Source: Pseudoxanthomonas sp. 3HH-4 (GTDB lineage: Bacteria > Pseudomonadota > Gammaproteobacteria > Xanthomonadales > Xanthomonadaceae). From it: a stretch of DNA of 64,000 nt. Shown here piece by piece: positions 11,064-22,674 of the stretch; the first letter of the stretch is position 1; each line of letters begins with the position of its first letter. A program made the position numbers and the translations under genes. The DNA is taken from contig NZ_VFPB01000004.1 in assembly GCF_006716465.1 (NCBI RefSeq), positions 418,194-482,193 on the forward strand, read 5' to 3'. Below the pieces are notes generated by a model. That model saw only the letters and a list, made by a program, of their open reading frames with translations, was not told where the DNA came from and ran no database searches.

Positions 11064-11419
11064 TGGGCACGCCCCAAGCGTCAAGAGAGTGACGCTCAGG
11101 GGCAGAATGGGCTCCCGTCTGCATGACGCGGCGGGGCCACGGGCCGGCGATGGAGTCGCCATCAGGCCTTTCACTCTGCTGTACCCCTCGTCAAGGACGG
11201 ACGGAAAGGCCTCATTCCGTGACGGAGGTCACTATGTTCTGTCCTGATACTCCCTGGCCACGGCTGGCACGTTTCCTGCGACGATTCACGCGCAGGCCGG
11301 TCAATTTTCCGCCGCCTGCGCCGATAGAGATCAGGGGAGGGGGCCCCGGGATTCGCATCGGTTCCCTTCGTGGATCACGGACCCTGCCCGGGTCCGCGCC
11401 GCCGAACAGGACTGCCGAC
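11064..11419 (+). promoter_or_regulatory. Intergenic/leader region before rpfG
   Basis: 356 bp with no convincing gene. It holds a 9-bp perfect inverted repeat, AGGCCTTTC (11164-11172) and GAAAGGCCT (11204-11212), separated by 31 bases and lacking a following T-run, so it is not a normal terminator. The rest is GC-rich with several G runs. It probably contains the rpfG-rpfC promoter; I could not place -35/-10 boxes with confidence. Confidence 0.45.
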
Positions 11420-12559
11420 ATGCTAGATGCGAGCGTTGCCACCGCCGGAGTATCCTTGCCCGACAGCCACGTGATGTGGCCTCAAGGGGTGGGTAACGCT
11501 TTGAATATCGTCATCGTCGACGATCAGACGTCTGCGCGCACCATGCTGCGCCATGTCATCGAGGACATCGCGTCCGAACTGACCGTCCACGACTTCGGCG
11601 ATCCGCTGGCCGCGCTGGAGTGGTGCGAGAAGAACCGCACCGACCTGCTGCTGCTGGACTACCGCATGCCGGGCATGGACGGGCTGGAATTCGCCCGCCG
11701 CTTCCGGCGGCTGCCGATGCACCGCGACATCGCGATCATCCTGATTACCGTGGTGGGCGATGAACCCATCCGCCAGGCCGCCCTCGAGGCGGGTGTCATA
11801 GATTTCCTGGTCAAGCCGGTGCGTCCGCGCGAGCTGCGCGCCCGCTGCCGCAACCTGTTGCAGCTCCGCCAGCAATCCGAGAACGTCAAGCAGCGTGCGC
11901 TCTCGCTGGAGCAGCGCCTGCTGTCCAGCATGCATGAGGTCGAGGAACGCGAGCGCGAAACGCTGTCACGGCTGGCGCGTGCCATCGAATATCGCGACAG
12001 CGGCACCAGTGCGTACCTGGAGCGCATGGCCCATGTGGCCGGCCTGATCGCCGAACAGCTCGGCCTGCCCGAAGACGAAGTACGCACCATCGAAATGGCC
12101 GCCCCGCTGCATGACATGGGCAAGATCGCCATCCCGGACTCGGTGCTGATGAAAGCCGGCCCGCTGACGGCGGAAGAAACCGATGTCATGCGTCGCCACC
12201 CGAAGATCGGCCACCAGTTGCTGTCGGGCAGCCAGAACCGCTTCATCCAGACCGGTGCCCTGATCGCATTGCGCCACCATGAGCGCTACGACGGCAGCGG
12301 CTACCCCGATGGCCTCGTGGGTGAGCAGATCCCGTTGGAAGCGAGGATAGTGGCGGTTGCGGATGTCTTCGACGCGTTGATCTCGCCGCGCCCGTACAAG
12401 AAGGCCTGGGAAAAGGACGCAGCGCTGGCTTATCTGTATGCCCAGCGCGGCCGCCTGTTCGATCCCGCATGTGTCGACGCGCTGATCCGTGGGCGGGCGC
12501 GGCTGGACGACATCTGCGAACGCTACTCGACGGTGCAGAGCCGTCCAGGGATGGAGTAA
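11420..12559 (+). CDS. rpfG: DSF two-component regulator RpfG, HD-GYP c-di-GMP phosphodiesterase
   Basis: 379 residues (X. campestris RpfG has 378). An N-terminal receiver domain (about 27-145) has D80 as the phospho-acceptor in LLLLDYRMPGMDG; an HD-GYP domain follows, with HD at 231-232 and HHERYDGSGYPDG around 286-298. RpfC phosphorylates RpfG when DSF is bound, and RpfG then hydrolyses c-di-GMP, changing virulence, biofilm and exoenzyme expression. The ATG at 11420 gives MLDASVATAGVSLPDSHVMW, the family N-terminus. rpfC starts three bases after the stop, so the pair is one operon; the rpfH gene that lies between them in X. campestris is missing. Confidence 0.95.
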   Translation: MLDASVATAGVSLPDSHVMWPQGVGNALNIVIVDDQTSARTMLRHVIEDIASELTVHDFGDPLAALEWCEKNRTDLLLLDYRMPGMDGLEFARRFRRLPMHRDIAIILITVVGDEPIRQAALEAGVIDFLVKPVRPRELRARCRNLLQLRQQSENVKQRALSLEQRLLSSMHEVEERERETLSRLARAIEYRDSGTSAYLERMAHVAGLIAEQLGLPEDEVRTIEMAAPLHDMGKIAIPDSVLMKAGPLTAEETDVMRRHPKIGHQLLSGSQNRFIQTGALIALRHHERYDGSGYPDGLVGEQIPLEARIVAVADVFDALISPRPYKKAWEKDAALAYLYAQRGRLFDPACVDALIRGRARLDDICERYSTVQSRPGME

Positions 12560-12562
12560 GCC

Positions 12563-14755
12563 ATGTCCAATGTCCTTGCATGGATCAAATCCCGCCTGGC
12601 GCATCGTGGCGACAGCGAACACGGCCAGGCCCTGATCCGCGTCGCACTGATCTCCATCATCCTGACCTATGCGCTGCTGCCGTCCTCGCGCGCTGCACTC
12701 CAGGCGGACGAATACACCATCGTCCTGACCATCATCACATCGGGCCTGGTCAACAGTCTTGGCATCTTCGCCTGGCTGCTGGTGCAGCCGGGCAAGTCCC
12801 ATGTCCGTCGCGGGCTGGGCATGATCGCCGACTACGGACTGCTTGCCGCTGCCATGATCGGCATGGGCGAGCCGCTTTCGTGGGCGTACGTCGTGCTGAT
12901 GTGGATCACGGTGGGCAATGGCCTGCGCTATGGCAACCGCTACCTGGTGGTCGCTGTTGCCATGGCAAGCGCCGCCTTTGCGACCGTAGTGGCGATGAAT
13001 GACTACTGGCGCAGCAATATGACCCTGGGTGTCGGTCTGGTGCTGGGCCTGATCGCCGTGCCCATGTACCTCTCCGGCCTGTTGCGCGACCTGACCCGTG
13101 CCACCGACGAGGCGCGCCGCGCCAACGAGGCGAAGAGTCGGTTCCTGGCGAACATGAGCCACGAATTCCGCACGCCGCTCAATGGCCTGGCGGGCATGTC
13201 GGAACTGCTGGCGACCACGCGCCTGGATGCCGAACAGCGCGAATGCCTGTCCACGATCCAGGCGTCCACGCGTACGCTGCTGGGCCTGGTCGAGGACGTG
13301 CTGGATATCTCCGCCATCGAGGCGGGCAAGGTCAAGCTGAACGTGGTCGAGTTCGCGCCGCGCGAACTGGTGGAGAGCATCGGGCTGATCCTGATGCCGC
13401 AGGCGCGTGGCAAGCAGGTCCGCTACGAAGGACACGTGGACGATGCCATCCCGCTGAAGCTTCGCGGTGATGCTGGCCACCTGCGCCAGGTGCTGCTCAA
13501 CCTTGCCGGCAACGCGGTCAAGTTCACCGATGAGGGCGAGGTGCGGGTGGCGGTCACACCGATGATGGTGGATGGGCAACACATGCGCCTGCGCTTCACC
13601 GTCACCGATACCGGTATCGGCGTTCCCGTGGCCTTGCGCGAACGGTTGTTCGAAGCGTTTGAACAGGCGGACGGCAGCCTGTCGCGGCGCTACGGCGGCA
13701 CGGGCTTGGGAACGACCATCGCGAAGGGGTTGACCGAAGCGATGGGGGGCACCATCGGCTTCGAGAGCAATGAACAGCGCGGCAGCTGCTTCTGGGTCGA
13801 GTTGCCGTTCGAAGCGGTGCCGGAGCGCGTCATGGTGCCGGCGGTGCACGGCCATGCCGAATGGCTGCAGGAGGAACCCGAAGCATCCAGTGCAGAGAAC
13901 ATCATTGCGTTCTCCGATCCGTTCCTGCGCCATCGTGCGCGCGTGCGCAGCATGCAGATCCTCGTGGCCGACGACCATGAGGCCAACCGCATGGTCGTGC
14001 AACGCCTGCTGCAGAAGGCGGGGCATCGCATCACCTGCGTCAATGGCGGCGAAGAAGTGCTCGACGCATTGGAATCGGCATCCTACGACGCGGTGATCTG
14101 CGACCTGCACATGCCTGGCCTGAGCGGTCTGGATCTACTCAAGCAACTTCGCGTGATGGAAGCCGGCAGTGGCAGTCGCACGCCGGTACTCATCCTCAGC
14201 GCCGATGTCACGCCGGAGTCGATCCAGCGCTGCGAACAGGCCGGTGCCCGTGCTTTCCTGGCCAAGCCGGTGGTCGCCACCCGACTGCTGGACGCGCTGG
14301 CGGACATCGCCACGTCGGGTCGTGTCTCCGCGACCGCGACGGTGGCCACGCCCGCACGTGCTGAAGTGTCTGACGGTGTGCTCGATGTCAGCGTGCTGGA
14401 CGAACTCACCGCGCTCGGCATGGGCGAAGCTTTCGAACGCGAATTCATCGAGCAGTGTCTCAACGATGCGGATGGATGCATCGGCGCCATGGCCCATGCG
14501 ATGGAGCGGGGCGATGGCGAACACCTGCGCGAACACGCGCATGCGCTGAAAGGCGTGGCCAGCAACCTTGGGCTGGTAAAACTTGCGGCCGCCGCGGGCG
14601 AAATGATGAGCCTGGCCGACTGGCAGATCACGCGTGAATGGCGGCACCGTCTGGCGGCGCTCAACTCGCATCTGAGCCATGGTCGCGCGGCGCTGGATGC
14701 GCGGCAACGCGTGCGTGGTGCCGTCGAGAAAGGCGGCGAGGGCACTTCGTCGTGA
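12563..14755 (+). CDS. rpfC: DSF sensor, hybrid histidine kinase RpfC
   Basis: 730 residues, like X. campestris RpfC (726). Five membrane segments lie within residues 22-175; then the HisKA domain with H200 (FLANMSHEFRTPLNG), the HATPase domain (N box LAGNAVKF, G1 TDTGIGVP, G2 GGTGLG), a receiver with D514 (AVICDLHMPG) and a C-terminal HPt domain with H660 (HALKG). The X. campestris phosphorelay residues are H198, D512 and H657, so the order is conserved. The membrane part binds DSF. RpfC also restrains RpfF by direct contact in Xanthomonas. It is translated immediately after rpfG and faces rpfF tail to tail. Confidence 0.96.
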   Translation: MSNVLAWIKSRLAHRGDSEHGQALIRVALISIILTYALLPSSRAALQADEYTIVLTIITSGLVNSLGIFAWLLVQPGKSHVRRGLGMIADYGLLAAAMIGMGEPLSWAYVVLMWITVGNGLRYGNRYLVVAVAMASAAFATVVAMNDYWRSNMTLGVGLVLGLIAVPMYLSGLLRDLTRATDEARRANEAKSRFLANMSHEFRTPLNGLAGMSELLATTRLDAEQRECLSTIQASTRTLLGLVEDVLDISAIEAGKVKLNVVEFAPRELVESIGLILMPQARGKQVRYEGHVDDAIPLKLRGDAGHLRQVLLNLAGNAVKFTDEGEVRVAVTPMMVDGQHMRLRFTVTDTGIGVPVALRERLFEAFEQADGSLSRRYGGTGLGTTIAKGLTEAMGGTIGFESNEQRGSCFWVELPFEAVPERVMVPAVHGHAEWLQEEPEASSAENIIAFSDPFLRHRARVRSMQILVADDHEANRMVVQRLLQKAGHRITCVNGGEEVLDALESASYDAVICDLHMPGLSGLDLLKQLRVMEAGSGSRTPVLILSADVTPESIQRCEQAGARAFLAKPVVATRLLDALADIATSGRVSATATVATPARAEVSDGVLDVSVLDELTALGMGEAFEREFIEQCLNDADGCIGAMAHAMERGDGEHLREHAHALKGVASNLGLVKLAAAAGEMMSLADWQITREWRHRLAALNSHLSHGRAALDARQRVRGAVEKGGEGTSS

Positions 14756-14864
14756 CGCGCGGATCCGCCGCAGCTCATGCGGCGGCATGCAGTGGTGAAG
14801 CGCAAGACCTCGGACATCCACGGGATGGATGGTCCCTGGCGAGTACGGTGACCCGGACTCGCCC

Positions 14865-14889
14865 TTGAAGACGCGCAGGCGCGCTTCAA
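14865..14889. terminator. Hairpin between convergent rpfC and rpfF
   Basis: TTGAAG plus CGCGC (14865-14876, one bulged A) pairs with GCGCG plus CTTCAA (14879-14889). There is no clear T-run on either side, so it may be a bidirectional but weak terminator in the 181-bp gap. Confidence 0.5.
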
Positions 14890-14936
14890 CCCCCTGATTC
14901 TCCCTGCCGGTTCGCAGCAGTCTACGGGTGGTGCTT

Positions 14937-15803
14937 TCAGGCGGCGCGGATGGACCGCTTCTCCTGCGCGCGGACGATGCGTTCCATCATCTTCAACGAT
15001 TTGTCGCCCAGGGTCAGCGCGGTATCCACCCACACTTCGGTGATGCCCATCAGTTCGTCGTAACCAACCGGCTGGGCCAGGTTGCGGCAGGCATTCAGCG
15101 CCAGGTGCGCGTGCGGTGAACGACGCTGCTTGTCGATGATGGTCTGCACGGCGGCGGCGCCCTGGCCCTTCGGCACCAGCACATCGACCACGCCCATCCT
15201 GTACAGCTCGTCGCTGGTGTAGATGTTGCCTTCCAGGATGATCTTCTCGGCGACCTGCGGCGACACGCGCTTGCACAGGAAGGAGTAGGCGCCCATGCCC
15301 GGGAACAGGCCGAACAGTACTTCCGGCAGTCCCATGTCCACGCCTTCTTCGGCCACGATGGTGTGGCAGGACAACGCGATCTCAAGGCCGCCACCCAAGG
15401 CATCGCCCTGGATCAATGCGATGGTGCGGACGTCGCCGCCGAGGCCGGTGTTGAGGTGGTGGACACCATCGATGCAGCGACGCGCGTAGCTCAGCAGGCG
15501 GTCGCGGTTGTTCTCGCGGATCAGTTGCGAGAACAGTTCCAGGTCGCCGCCAAGGTTGAACGCATTCGCATCGGATGCGATCACCAGATGACGCAGCTTG
15601 CCGGGCTGGCGCTGCGATTCGCGCAAGGTGATCGAGTTGGTGAAGCTGAGCACGTCGTCGAGCATCTGGCTTCGGAAGCAAGGACGCACGCCGGGTGCCG
15701 CATCGGAATGCATGTACAGCCAGTGGGCATCACCGCTGGGTTCGGATTCGACGCGGATGGTCGGGAAGGCACGGGTGCGCTGCAGTTTTTCGACGTTGTT
15801 CAT
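14937..15803 (-). CDS. rpfF: DSF synthase RpfF (enoyl-CoA hydratase superfamily)
   Basis: 288 residues (289 in X. campestris). RpfF dehydrates 3-hydroxyacyl-ACP and releases the free cis-2-unsaturated fatty acid that is the diffusible signal factor. The two catalytic glutamates fall at E141 (ALGGGLEIALSCH) and E161 (MGLPEVLFGLFPGMGAYSF), exactly the X. campestris numbering. The start at 15803 is preceded by GGAG at 7-10 bases; an upstream ATG five codons earlier lacks a good site. It is transcribed away from rpfB and towards rpfC. The AT-rich stretch near 15895-15920 is the likely promoter. Confidence 0.95.
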   Translation of the reverse strand: MNNVEKLQRTRAFPTIRVESEPSGDAHWLYMHSDAAPGVRPCFRSQMLDDVLSFTNSITLRESQRQPGKLRHLVIASDANAFNLGGDLELFSQLIRENNRDRLLSYARRCIDGVHHLNTGLGGDVRTIALIQGDALGGGLEIALSCHTIVAEEGVDMGLPEVLFGLFPGMGAYSFLCKRVSPQVAEKIILEGNIYTSDELYRMGVVDVLVPKGQGAAAVQTIIDKQRRSPHAHLALNACRNLAQPVGYDELMGITEVWVDTALTLGDKSLKMMERIVRAQEKRSIRAA

Positions 15804-15894
15804 GAGGAGCTCCATGGAGGGTTTCTTGCCCGCGCGGCAGGGGAAGCGGGTGACGGATTTATGTGACGCAGGTGGCATCACGCGCCGATCCTAC

Positions 15895-15920
15895 ACCTGA
15901 ACGAATAATTAAAATCCAGT
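15895..15920 (-). promoter_or_regulatory. Probable rpfF promoter region
   Basis: A short AT-rich island (GAATAATTAAAAT on the + strand) about 100 bp before the rpfF start, in otherwise GC-rich DNA. Because a terminator at 16025-16047 lies after rpfB, rpfF needs its own promoter and this is the best-looking place. No exact -35/-10 pair is claimed. Confidence 0.4.
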
Positions 15921-16014
15921 GCACGCGCGCGCTTGTGCGAGGGAAAGCGCGCTAATGGCATACCAGCATCGAAATTTGTGATGCGCGTCTAGAATCTGCC
16001 TCTAAAGTCCTGAA

Positions 16015-16047
16015 CAAAAAGAAAAAGGCCGACACAAGGCCGGCCTT
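16015..16047 (-). terminator. Rho-independent terminator after rpfB
   Basis: Stem AAGGCCG (16025-16031) with CGGCCTT (16041-16047), loop nine bases; read on the - strand it is followed by a strong U tract (TTTTTCTTTTTG, 16015-16026). It lies 21 bases after the rpfB stop and upstream of rpfF. Confidence 0.9.
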
Positions 16048-16068
16048 CTTCAGATACATGAACAGGGT

Positions 16069-17748
16069 TCAGGATGCCTTGGCGGGCTCCCGCAATTCCT
16101 TGCGCAGGATCTTGCCGACGTTGGTCTTGGGCAGTTCCGTGCGGAACTCGATGTGGCGCGGTTGCTTGTAACCGGTCAGGTTGTCGCGACAGTACGCCTT
16201 CACTTGTTCGGCAGTGAGGTTGGGATCCTTCTTCACGATGAAGACCTTCACGGCCTCACCCGACTTGTCATCCGGCACGCCGATCGCAGCGACTTCCAGC
16301 ACCCCTTCCAGCCCGGCGATGACGTCCTCGACCTCATTCGGATACACGTTGAAGCCGGAGACCAGGATCATGTCCTTCTTCCGGTCGACGATGTAGAAGA
16401 AGCCGTTCTCGTCCATCTTCGCCATGTCGCCGGTATGCAGCCAGCCATCGGCGTCCATGACGTTCGCGGTTTCCTCAGGACGCTGCCAGTAGCCCTTCAT
16501 CACCTGCGGGCCCTTGATGCACAGTTCACCGACCTCGCCGACGGGCACGATGTTGCCATCGTCGTCCTTCAGACAGGCATCGGTCGAGGGCACCGGCAGG
16601 CCGATGGCGCCGTTGTAATCGTGCAGGTTCATCGGGTTGATGCAGGCCGCAGGCGACGTTTCGGTCAGGCCGTAGGCCTCGACCAGCGTTACACCGGTGA
16701 CCTTCTTCCATTTCTCGGCCACCGCACGCTGCACGGCCATGCCGCCACCGAGCGTCATCTTGAGATTGGAAAAATCGACTTCATCGAAACCGGGCGTGTT
16801 GAGCAAGCCATTGAACAGCGTGTTGACGCCGGTTATCGCGGTGAAGCGGTTGGCCTTGAGTTCCTTGACGAAGCCCGGCATGTCGCGAGGATTCGTGATC
16901 AGGTGATTCAGTCCGCCGAGCTTCATGAAGACCAGGCAGTTCGCCGTCAGCGCGAAGATGTGGTACAGCGGCAACGCGGTGATGATCACTTCGTTGCCGT
17001 AGTCGAGGCCGGTTCCGACCCATACACCTGCCTGCTGCATATTGGCCACGAGATTGCGGTGCGTGAGCATCGCGCCCTTGGCCACGCCGGTGGTACCACC
17101 GGTGTACTGCAGGAAGGCGATGTCGCCGGAATCGATGTCGACCTCGGGCAGTGTATGCAACTGCCCCAGTGTCAGCGTGTCCTTGAAGCGTACGGTGCCG
17201 GGGATGTCGTAATCCGGCACCATCTTCTTCACGTACTTCAGCACGAAGTTGACGATGGCACCCTTGGGGAAACCGACCAGGTCGCCCAGTGCCGTGGTGA
17301 TGACCTGCTTGACCTGCGTGCCGGTCAGGGCTTCCTGCGCGGTCTTGCCGAAGTTGTCCACGACCAGCAGCACGCTGGCGCCCGAGTCCACAAGCTGGTG
17401 CTTCAGTTCGCGCGGGGTGTACATCGGATTGACGTTGACGACCGTCAGTCCCGCGCGAAGCACGCCGAAGATGGCGATGGGGTACTGCAGGCAGTTCGGC
17501 ATCATGATGGCGACACGGTCGCCCTTCTTGAGCTTCAGTTCGCCGAGCAGGTAAGCCGCGAACTGGCGGCTGAGCTTGTCGATCTCGCCGTAGGTCAGGG
17601 TCTTGCCGAAATTGCGAAACGCGGGGCGGTCGCGGTACTTGCTGATCGCCTCATCGAAGACGGACACGATGGAGCGGTACTGCTCCAGGTCCACTTCCTG
17701 CGGCACGCCTTGCGGGTAACTCTTGAACCACGGACGTTCCTGACTCAT
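16069..17748 (-). CDS. rpfB: Long-chain fatty-acyl-CoA ligase RpfB
   Basis: 559 residues, FadD-sized. It activates free fatty acids to acyl-CoA; in Xanthomonas RpfB is involved in turnover of the DSF signal and in fatty-acid use. The adenylation-domain motifs are intact: YTGGTTGVAKGAMLTH (P-loop-like), EAYGLTETSP, and WLHTGDMAKMDENGFFYIVDRKKD near the C-terminal hinge, plus the catalytic lysine region PKTNVGKILRKEL. The ATG at 17746-17748 gives MSQERPWFKSYPQGVP, a normal family start. It is the upstream partner of rpfF but is separated from it by a strong terminator; a lipoprotein gene diverges upstream. Confidence 0.94.
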   Translation of the reverse strand: MSQERPWFKSYPQGVPQEVDLEQYRSIVSVFDEAISKYRDRPAFRNFGKTLTYGEIDKLSRQFAAYLLGELKLKKGDRVAIMMPNCLQYPIAIFGVLRAGLTVVNVNPMYTPRELKHQLVDSGASVLLVVDNFGKTAQEALTGTQVKQVITTALGDLVGFPKGAIVNFVLKYVKKMVPDYDIPGTVRFKDTLTLGQLHTLPEVDIDSGDIAFLQYTGGTTGVAKGAMLTHRNLVANMQQAGVWVGTGLDYGNEVIITALPLYHIFALTANCLVFMKLGGLNHLITNPRDMPGFVKELKANRFTAITGVNTLFNGLLNTPGFDEVDFSNLKMTLGGGMAVQRAVAEKWKKVTGVTLVEAYGLTETSPAACINPMNLHDYNGAIGLPVPSTDACLKDDDGNIVPVGEVGELCIKGPQVMKGYWQRPEETANVMDADGWLHTGDMAKMDENGFFYIVDRKKDMILVSGFNVYPNEVEDVIAGLEGVLEVAAIGVPDDKSGEAVKVFIVKKDPNLTAEQVKAYCRDNLTGYKQPRHIEFRTELPKTNVGKILRKELREPAKAS

Positions 17749-17864
17749 CGTTCTGCTCCCTCCCCAGGGTCTTCGGGCTGCCTTGCGGCGAACTGTGGGC
17801 AAGCGCCCGGTCACGGGCGCCTGTCGGGAGCATACCGTTCCGGATGGAAAAGGCGAAGGTTTCG

Positions 17865-18305
17865 ATGTCGACATTGAGGTGGAAGGGAGTCGGGTGTCTC
17901 CTGGCGCTGATGATGGGCCTGGTCGCGTGCACGACCGATACTCCCGAGGCGCAGCTGCGGCAACGGTTCGACGACATGCAGGCGGCCGCGGAAGAGGGCC
18001 GTGTCGGCGATTTCATGGACGGTGTGAGTCGAGACTTCAGTGGTGATGGCGGCATGGATCATGCTGCGCTGCACAACCTCCTGAAGATGCACACGTTGGC
18101 GAATGCGCGCATCGGCGCTACCACGGGTCCGCTCGATGTACGGGTGGATGGCGAAAGTGCTTCGGTTGCATTCCATGTATTGCTGACGGGCGGGAACGGT
18201 CGATTGCTGCCCGGGCAGGCCAGCACCTACGAGGTAACGACGGCCTGGCATCGCGAGGACGGAGACTGGCGCGTCTACCACGCGCAGTGGGAGGACGCCC
18301 GGTGA
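17865..18305 (+). CDS. Small lipoprotein, NTF2-like fold likely
   Basis: 146 residues from the ATG at 17865, which has GAAGG five bases upstream; an earlier ATG at 17844 is possible. A signal peptide ends in the lipobox LVAC (GVGCLLALMMGLVACTT), so the protein should be lipid-anchored. The rest (AQLRQRFDDMQAAAEEG...HREDGDWRVYHAQW) has the look of NTF2/SnoaL-like proteins of unknown ligand. It is divergent from rpfB. Its TGA stop abuts the stop of the opposing gene as TGATCA. Function is unknown. Confidence 0.75.
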   Translation: MSTLRWKGVGCLLALMMGLVACTTDTPEAQLRQRFDDMQAAAEEGRVGDFMDGVSRDFSGDGGMDHAALHNLLKMHTLANARIGATTGPLDVRVDGESASVAFHVLLTGGNGRLLPGQASTYEVTTAWHREDGDWRVYHAQWEDAR

Positions 18306-18785
18306 TCACTTCACAGGCGTGAGTTTTCCAGGTGTCCATCGGTAGCGGAGCGTCTTGGCGACGCTGGGACAGCAGCGTGGATCATCCGGACCAGGCCACT
18401 TCGTCTTGAGTTCCACCACGCCTTGGCGGACCGTCATGGCTTCGACGCTGCCCAAGGGCTCCAGCGTTTCTCCTGCCGGCATGTAGCGCGCTCCGTTTTT
18501 TGCCAGCACTGCAACGCCATGGTTCCAGTAGGTGGGGCCGTACATGGTCCACAGAACGACGATTTCGTCCTGGCCATCGCCGTCGAGGTCTGTCACCACG
18601 ACATCGCCCGCCTCATAGCCTTCCTGTGGATTTCCGCCTGCCGACTGCTTGCCGGTGACGTACTGCTCGGCGATGCGCCTGGCTTGTTCGGCGTCAGGCG
18701 ATGCTGCCAGCACGATGGGCGCCGTGGCTCCTGCCAGGCAGGTAGACGCCAGCAACACACACAGGCGAAGGATCATGATGTTCAT
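18306..18785 (-). CDS. Secreted protein of unknown function
   Basis: 159 residues with an N-terminal signal peptide (ILRLCVLLASTCLAGATAPIVLAA). The segment VVVTDLDGDGQDEIVVLWT is an acidic DxDGDGxDE calcium-binding-like loop seen in FG-GAP/VCBS-type proteins. Two adjacent cysteines (PRCCPS) sit near the end. GGGAG lies eight bases before the ATG at 18785. No known pathway could be assigned. Confidence 0.7.
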   Translation of the reverse strand: MNIMILRLCVLLASTCLAGATAPIVLAASPDAEQARRIAEQYVTGKQSAGGNPQEGYEAGDVVVTDLDGDGQDEIVVLWTMYGPTYWNHGVAVLAKNGARYMPAGETLEPLGSVEAMTVRQGVVELKTKWPGPDDPRCCPSVAKTLRYRWTPGKLTPVK

Positions 18786-18966
18786 GTCGCTGGCTCCCGA
18801 CGTCGAACGAAGGCTCTCTCCGGTTCAACGCAACCCGCGTGTGCGACCGGCAACGTGTCGAACGCCGTTGCCGAAGCGCATGCGGAGGCGAGGTCCACGC
18901 CGGACAGATTCGAGCAAGGGGACAGGGACGCGAAGTCCCGTCCGAAGGCGCTCCTGCTCATGAACA

Positions 18967-18986
18967 GGGCCGCCTCAGGGCGGCCC
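18967..18986 (-). terminator. Hairpin downstream of acnA
   Basis: GGGCCGCC (18967-18974) pairs with GGCGGCCC (18979-18986) across a TCAG loop, 35 bases after the acnA stop. The following U tract on the - strand is weak (TGTT), so efficiency is uncertain. Confidence 0.6.
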
Positions 18987-19020
18987 CGTTTCTCTGTCGC
19001 TGGAACCCGTCGATGGTGCG

Positions 19021-21789
<2,769 letters not shown>

Positions 21790-21979
21790 CGCAGAGGCTC
21801 CTGTAGCTATGGGGAAGGGGCGCAGGAGCAGCATAGGCCGCCGTTCCTTCGCGTCTTGTCGATGCTTGCCCGGATTATCCGCCAAGACTGAGACGGTCGT
21901 GACCCGACCAAAGCCGAAGGGCGGGACGGGCGGTGACGGGGGGGCGGGGCGAACTCCTGTGCTGGGGTATGCCAGAGAA

Positions 21980-22002
21980 AGTATGTATAATTCGTCCATA
22001 CT
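21980..22002 (+). promoter_or_regulatory. Promoter with operator palindrome of the AbrB/PIN module
   Basis: TATAAT (21986-21991) is a consensus -10 box. It is bracketed by perfect arms AGTATG (21980-21985) and CATACT (21997-22002). An operator placed over the -10 fits autorepression by an AbrB-type antitoxin. The antitoxin ATG follows at 22018 with AGAGGG at 22005-22010. Confidence 0.75.
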
Positions 22003-22017
22003 CAAGAGGGCGTGACG

Positions 22018-22224
22018 ATGGAAGCCACCGTTGCCGAGCGTGGACAGATCACCCTCCCGAAGGCTGTGCGGGACGCGCTGGGCCTGACCAAGGGCAGCGT
22101 GCTGAAGGTCGAACTGGAAGGTAGTCGCATCGTGTTGCGGAAGAGCGTCGACGACGCGATCTCGCGCGTGCGCGGCAAGTTCGCCCTTGACAGCGAAGCC
22201 GCCAAGGACACGCCCAGCGAATGA
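22018..22224 (+). CDS. AbrB/MazE-type antitoxin
   Basis: 68 residues. The N-terminal swapped-hairpin DNA-binding fold is recognisable (ATVAERGQITLPKAVRDALGLTKGSVLKVELEG); the C-terminal tail ([20 protein letters not shown]) is short, polar and likely binds the toxin. The ATG at 22018 is spaced seven bases from AGAGGG, whereas the GTG at 22012 is too close to it. It overlaps the PIN toxin gene by ATGA. The pair lies between the divergent acnA and co-directional acnB. Confidence 0.88.
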   Translation: MEATVAERGQITLPKAVRDALGLTKGSVLKVELEGSRIVLRKSVDDAISRVRGKFALDSEAAKDTPSE

Positions 22225-22622
22225 TCGCCGTTGACGCCCCCGTCCTGATCGAACTGCTGACCGACGGCCCGCGCGCGGACGCCGTGGAGGCCGGCCTGCG
22301 CCAGAGTCTGGGCAGCGGCCGGGTGGTGGTCTGCGATGCCGCGCTGGCGCAGCTGTGCGCGTCCCTGCGCAACGGTGCGGATGCCCTGGCCGCCATCGAG
22401 GAAATGGGCGTCCACTTCAATGCTGTCGAAGCCAAATCCGCCGTGCGGGCAGGCGAGATGCAGCGCCGACACCGCCAGCGTTCCGGCGAGGCGCGACCGA
22501 TCGCCGACTTCCTGGTCGGTGCACATGCGCTGTTGCAGTGCGACGGCCTGATCACCTTCGACACCGCCTTCCATCGCGACTATTTCAAGGGCCTGAAACT
22601 GATCGTGCCCGCGAACGAATAA
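22221..22622 (+). CDS. PIN-domain toxin (VapC-like ribonuclease)
   Basis: 133 residues with the PIN-domain acidic residues: D5 in [13 protein letters not shown], a central acidic pair in [16 protein letters not shown], and D in [14 protein letters not shown]. VapC-type toxins cut specific RNAs, often initiator tRNA or rRNA. It is translationally coupled to the antitoxin and ends 52 bp before acnB, so read-through from the module into acnB is possible. Confidence 0.85.
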   Translation: MIAVDAPVLIELLTDGPRADAVEAGLRQSLGSGRVVVCDAALAQLCASLRNGADALAAIEEMGVHFNAVEAKSAVRAGEMQRRHRQRSGEARPIADFLVGAHALLQCDGLITFDTAFHRDYFKGLKLIVPANE

Positions 22623-22674
22623 GCAGCACCCCATTTTCCCTTTCCACCGCACCATCGAACGACCGGAGTCATCC

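Noticed and set aside
11123..11419. 99-codon extension of RpfG
   Set aside because: The protein from 11420 has the X. campestris RpfG length and N-terminus; the extension reads as non-coding sequence with the inverted repeat.
15862..15884. CRP/Clp-type site upstream of rpfF (TGTGA ... TCACG)
   Set aside because: The half-sites are 11 bases apart rather than the 6 required, so it is not a normal Clp site.
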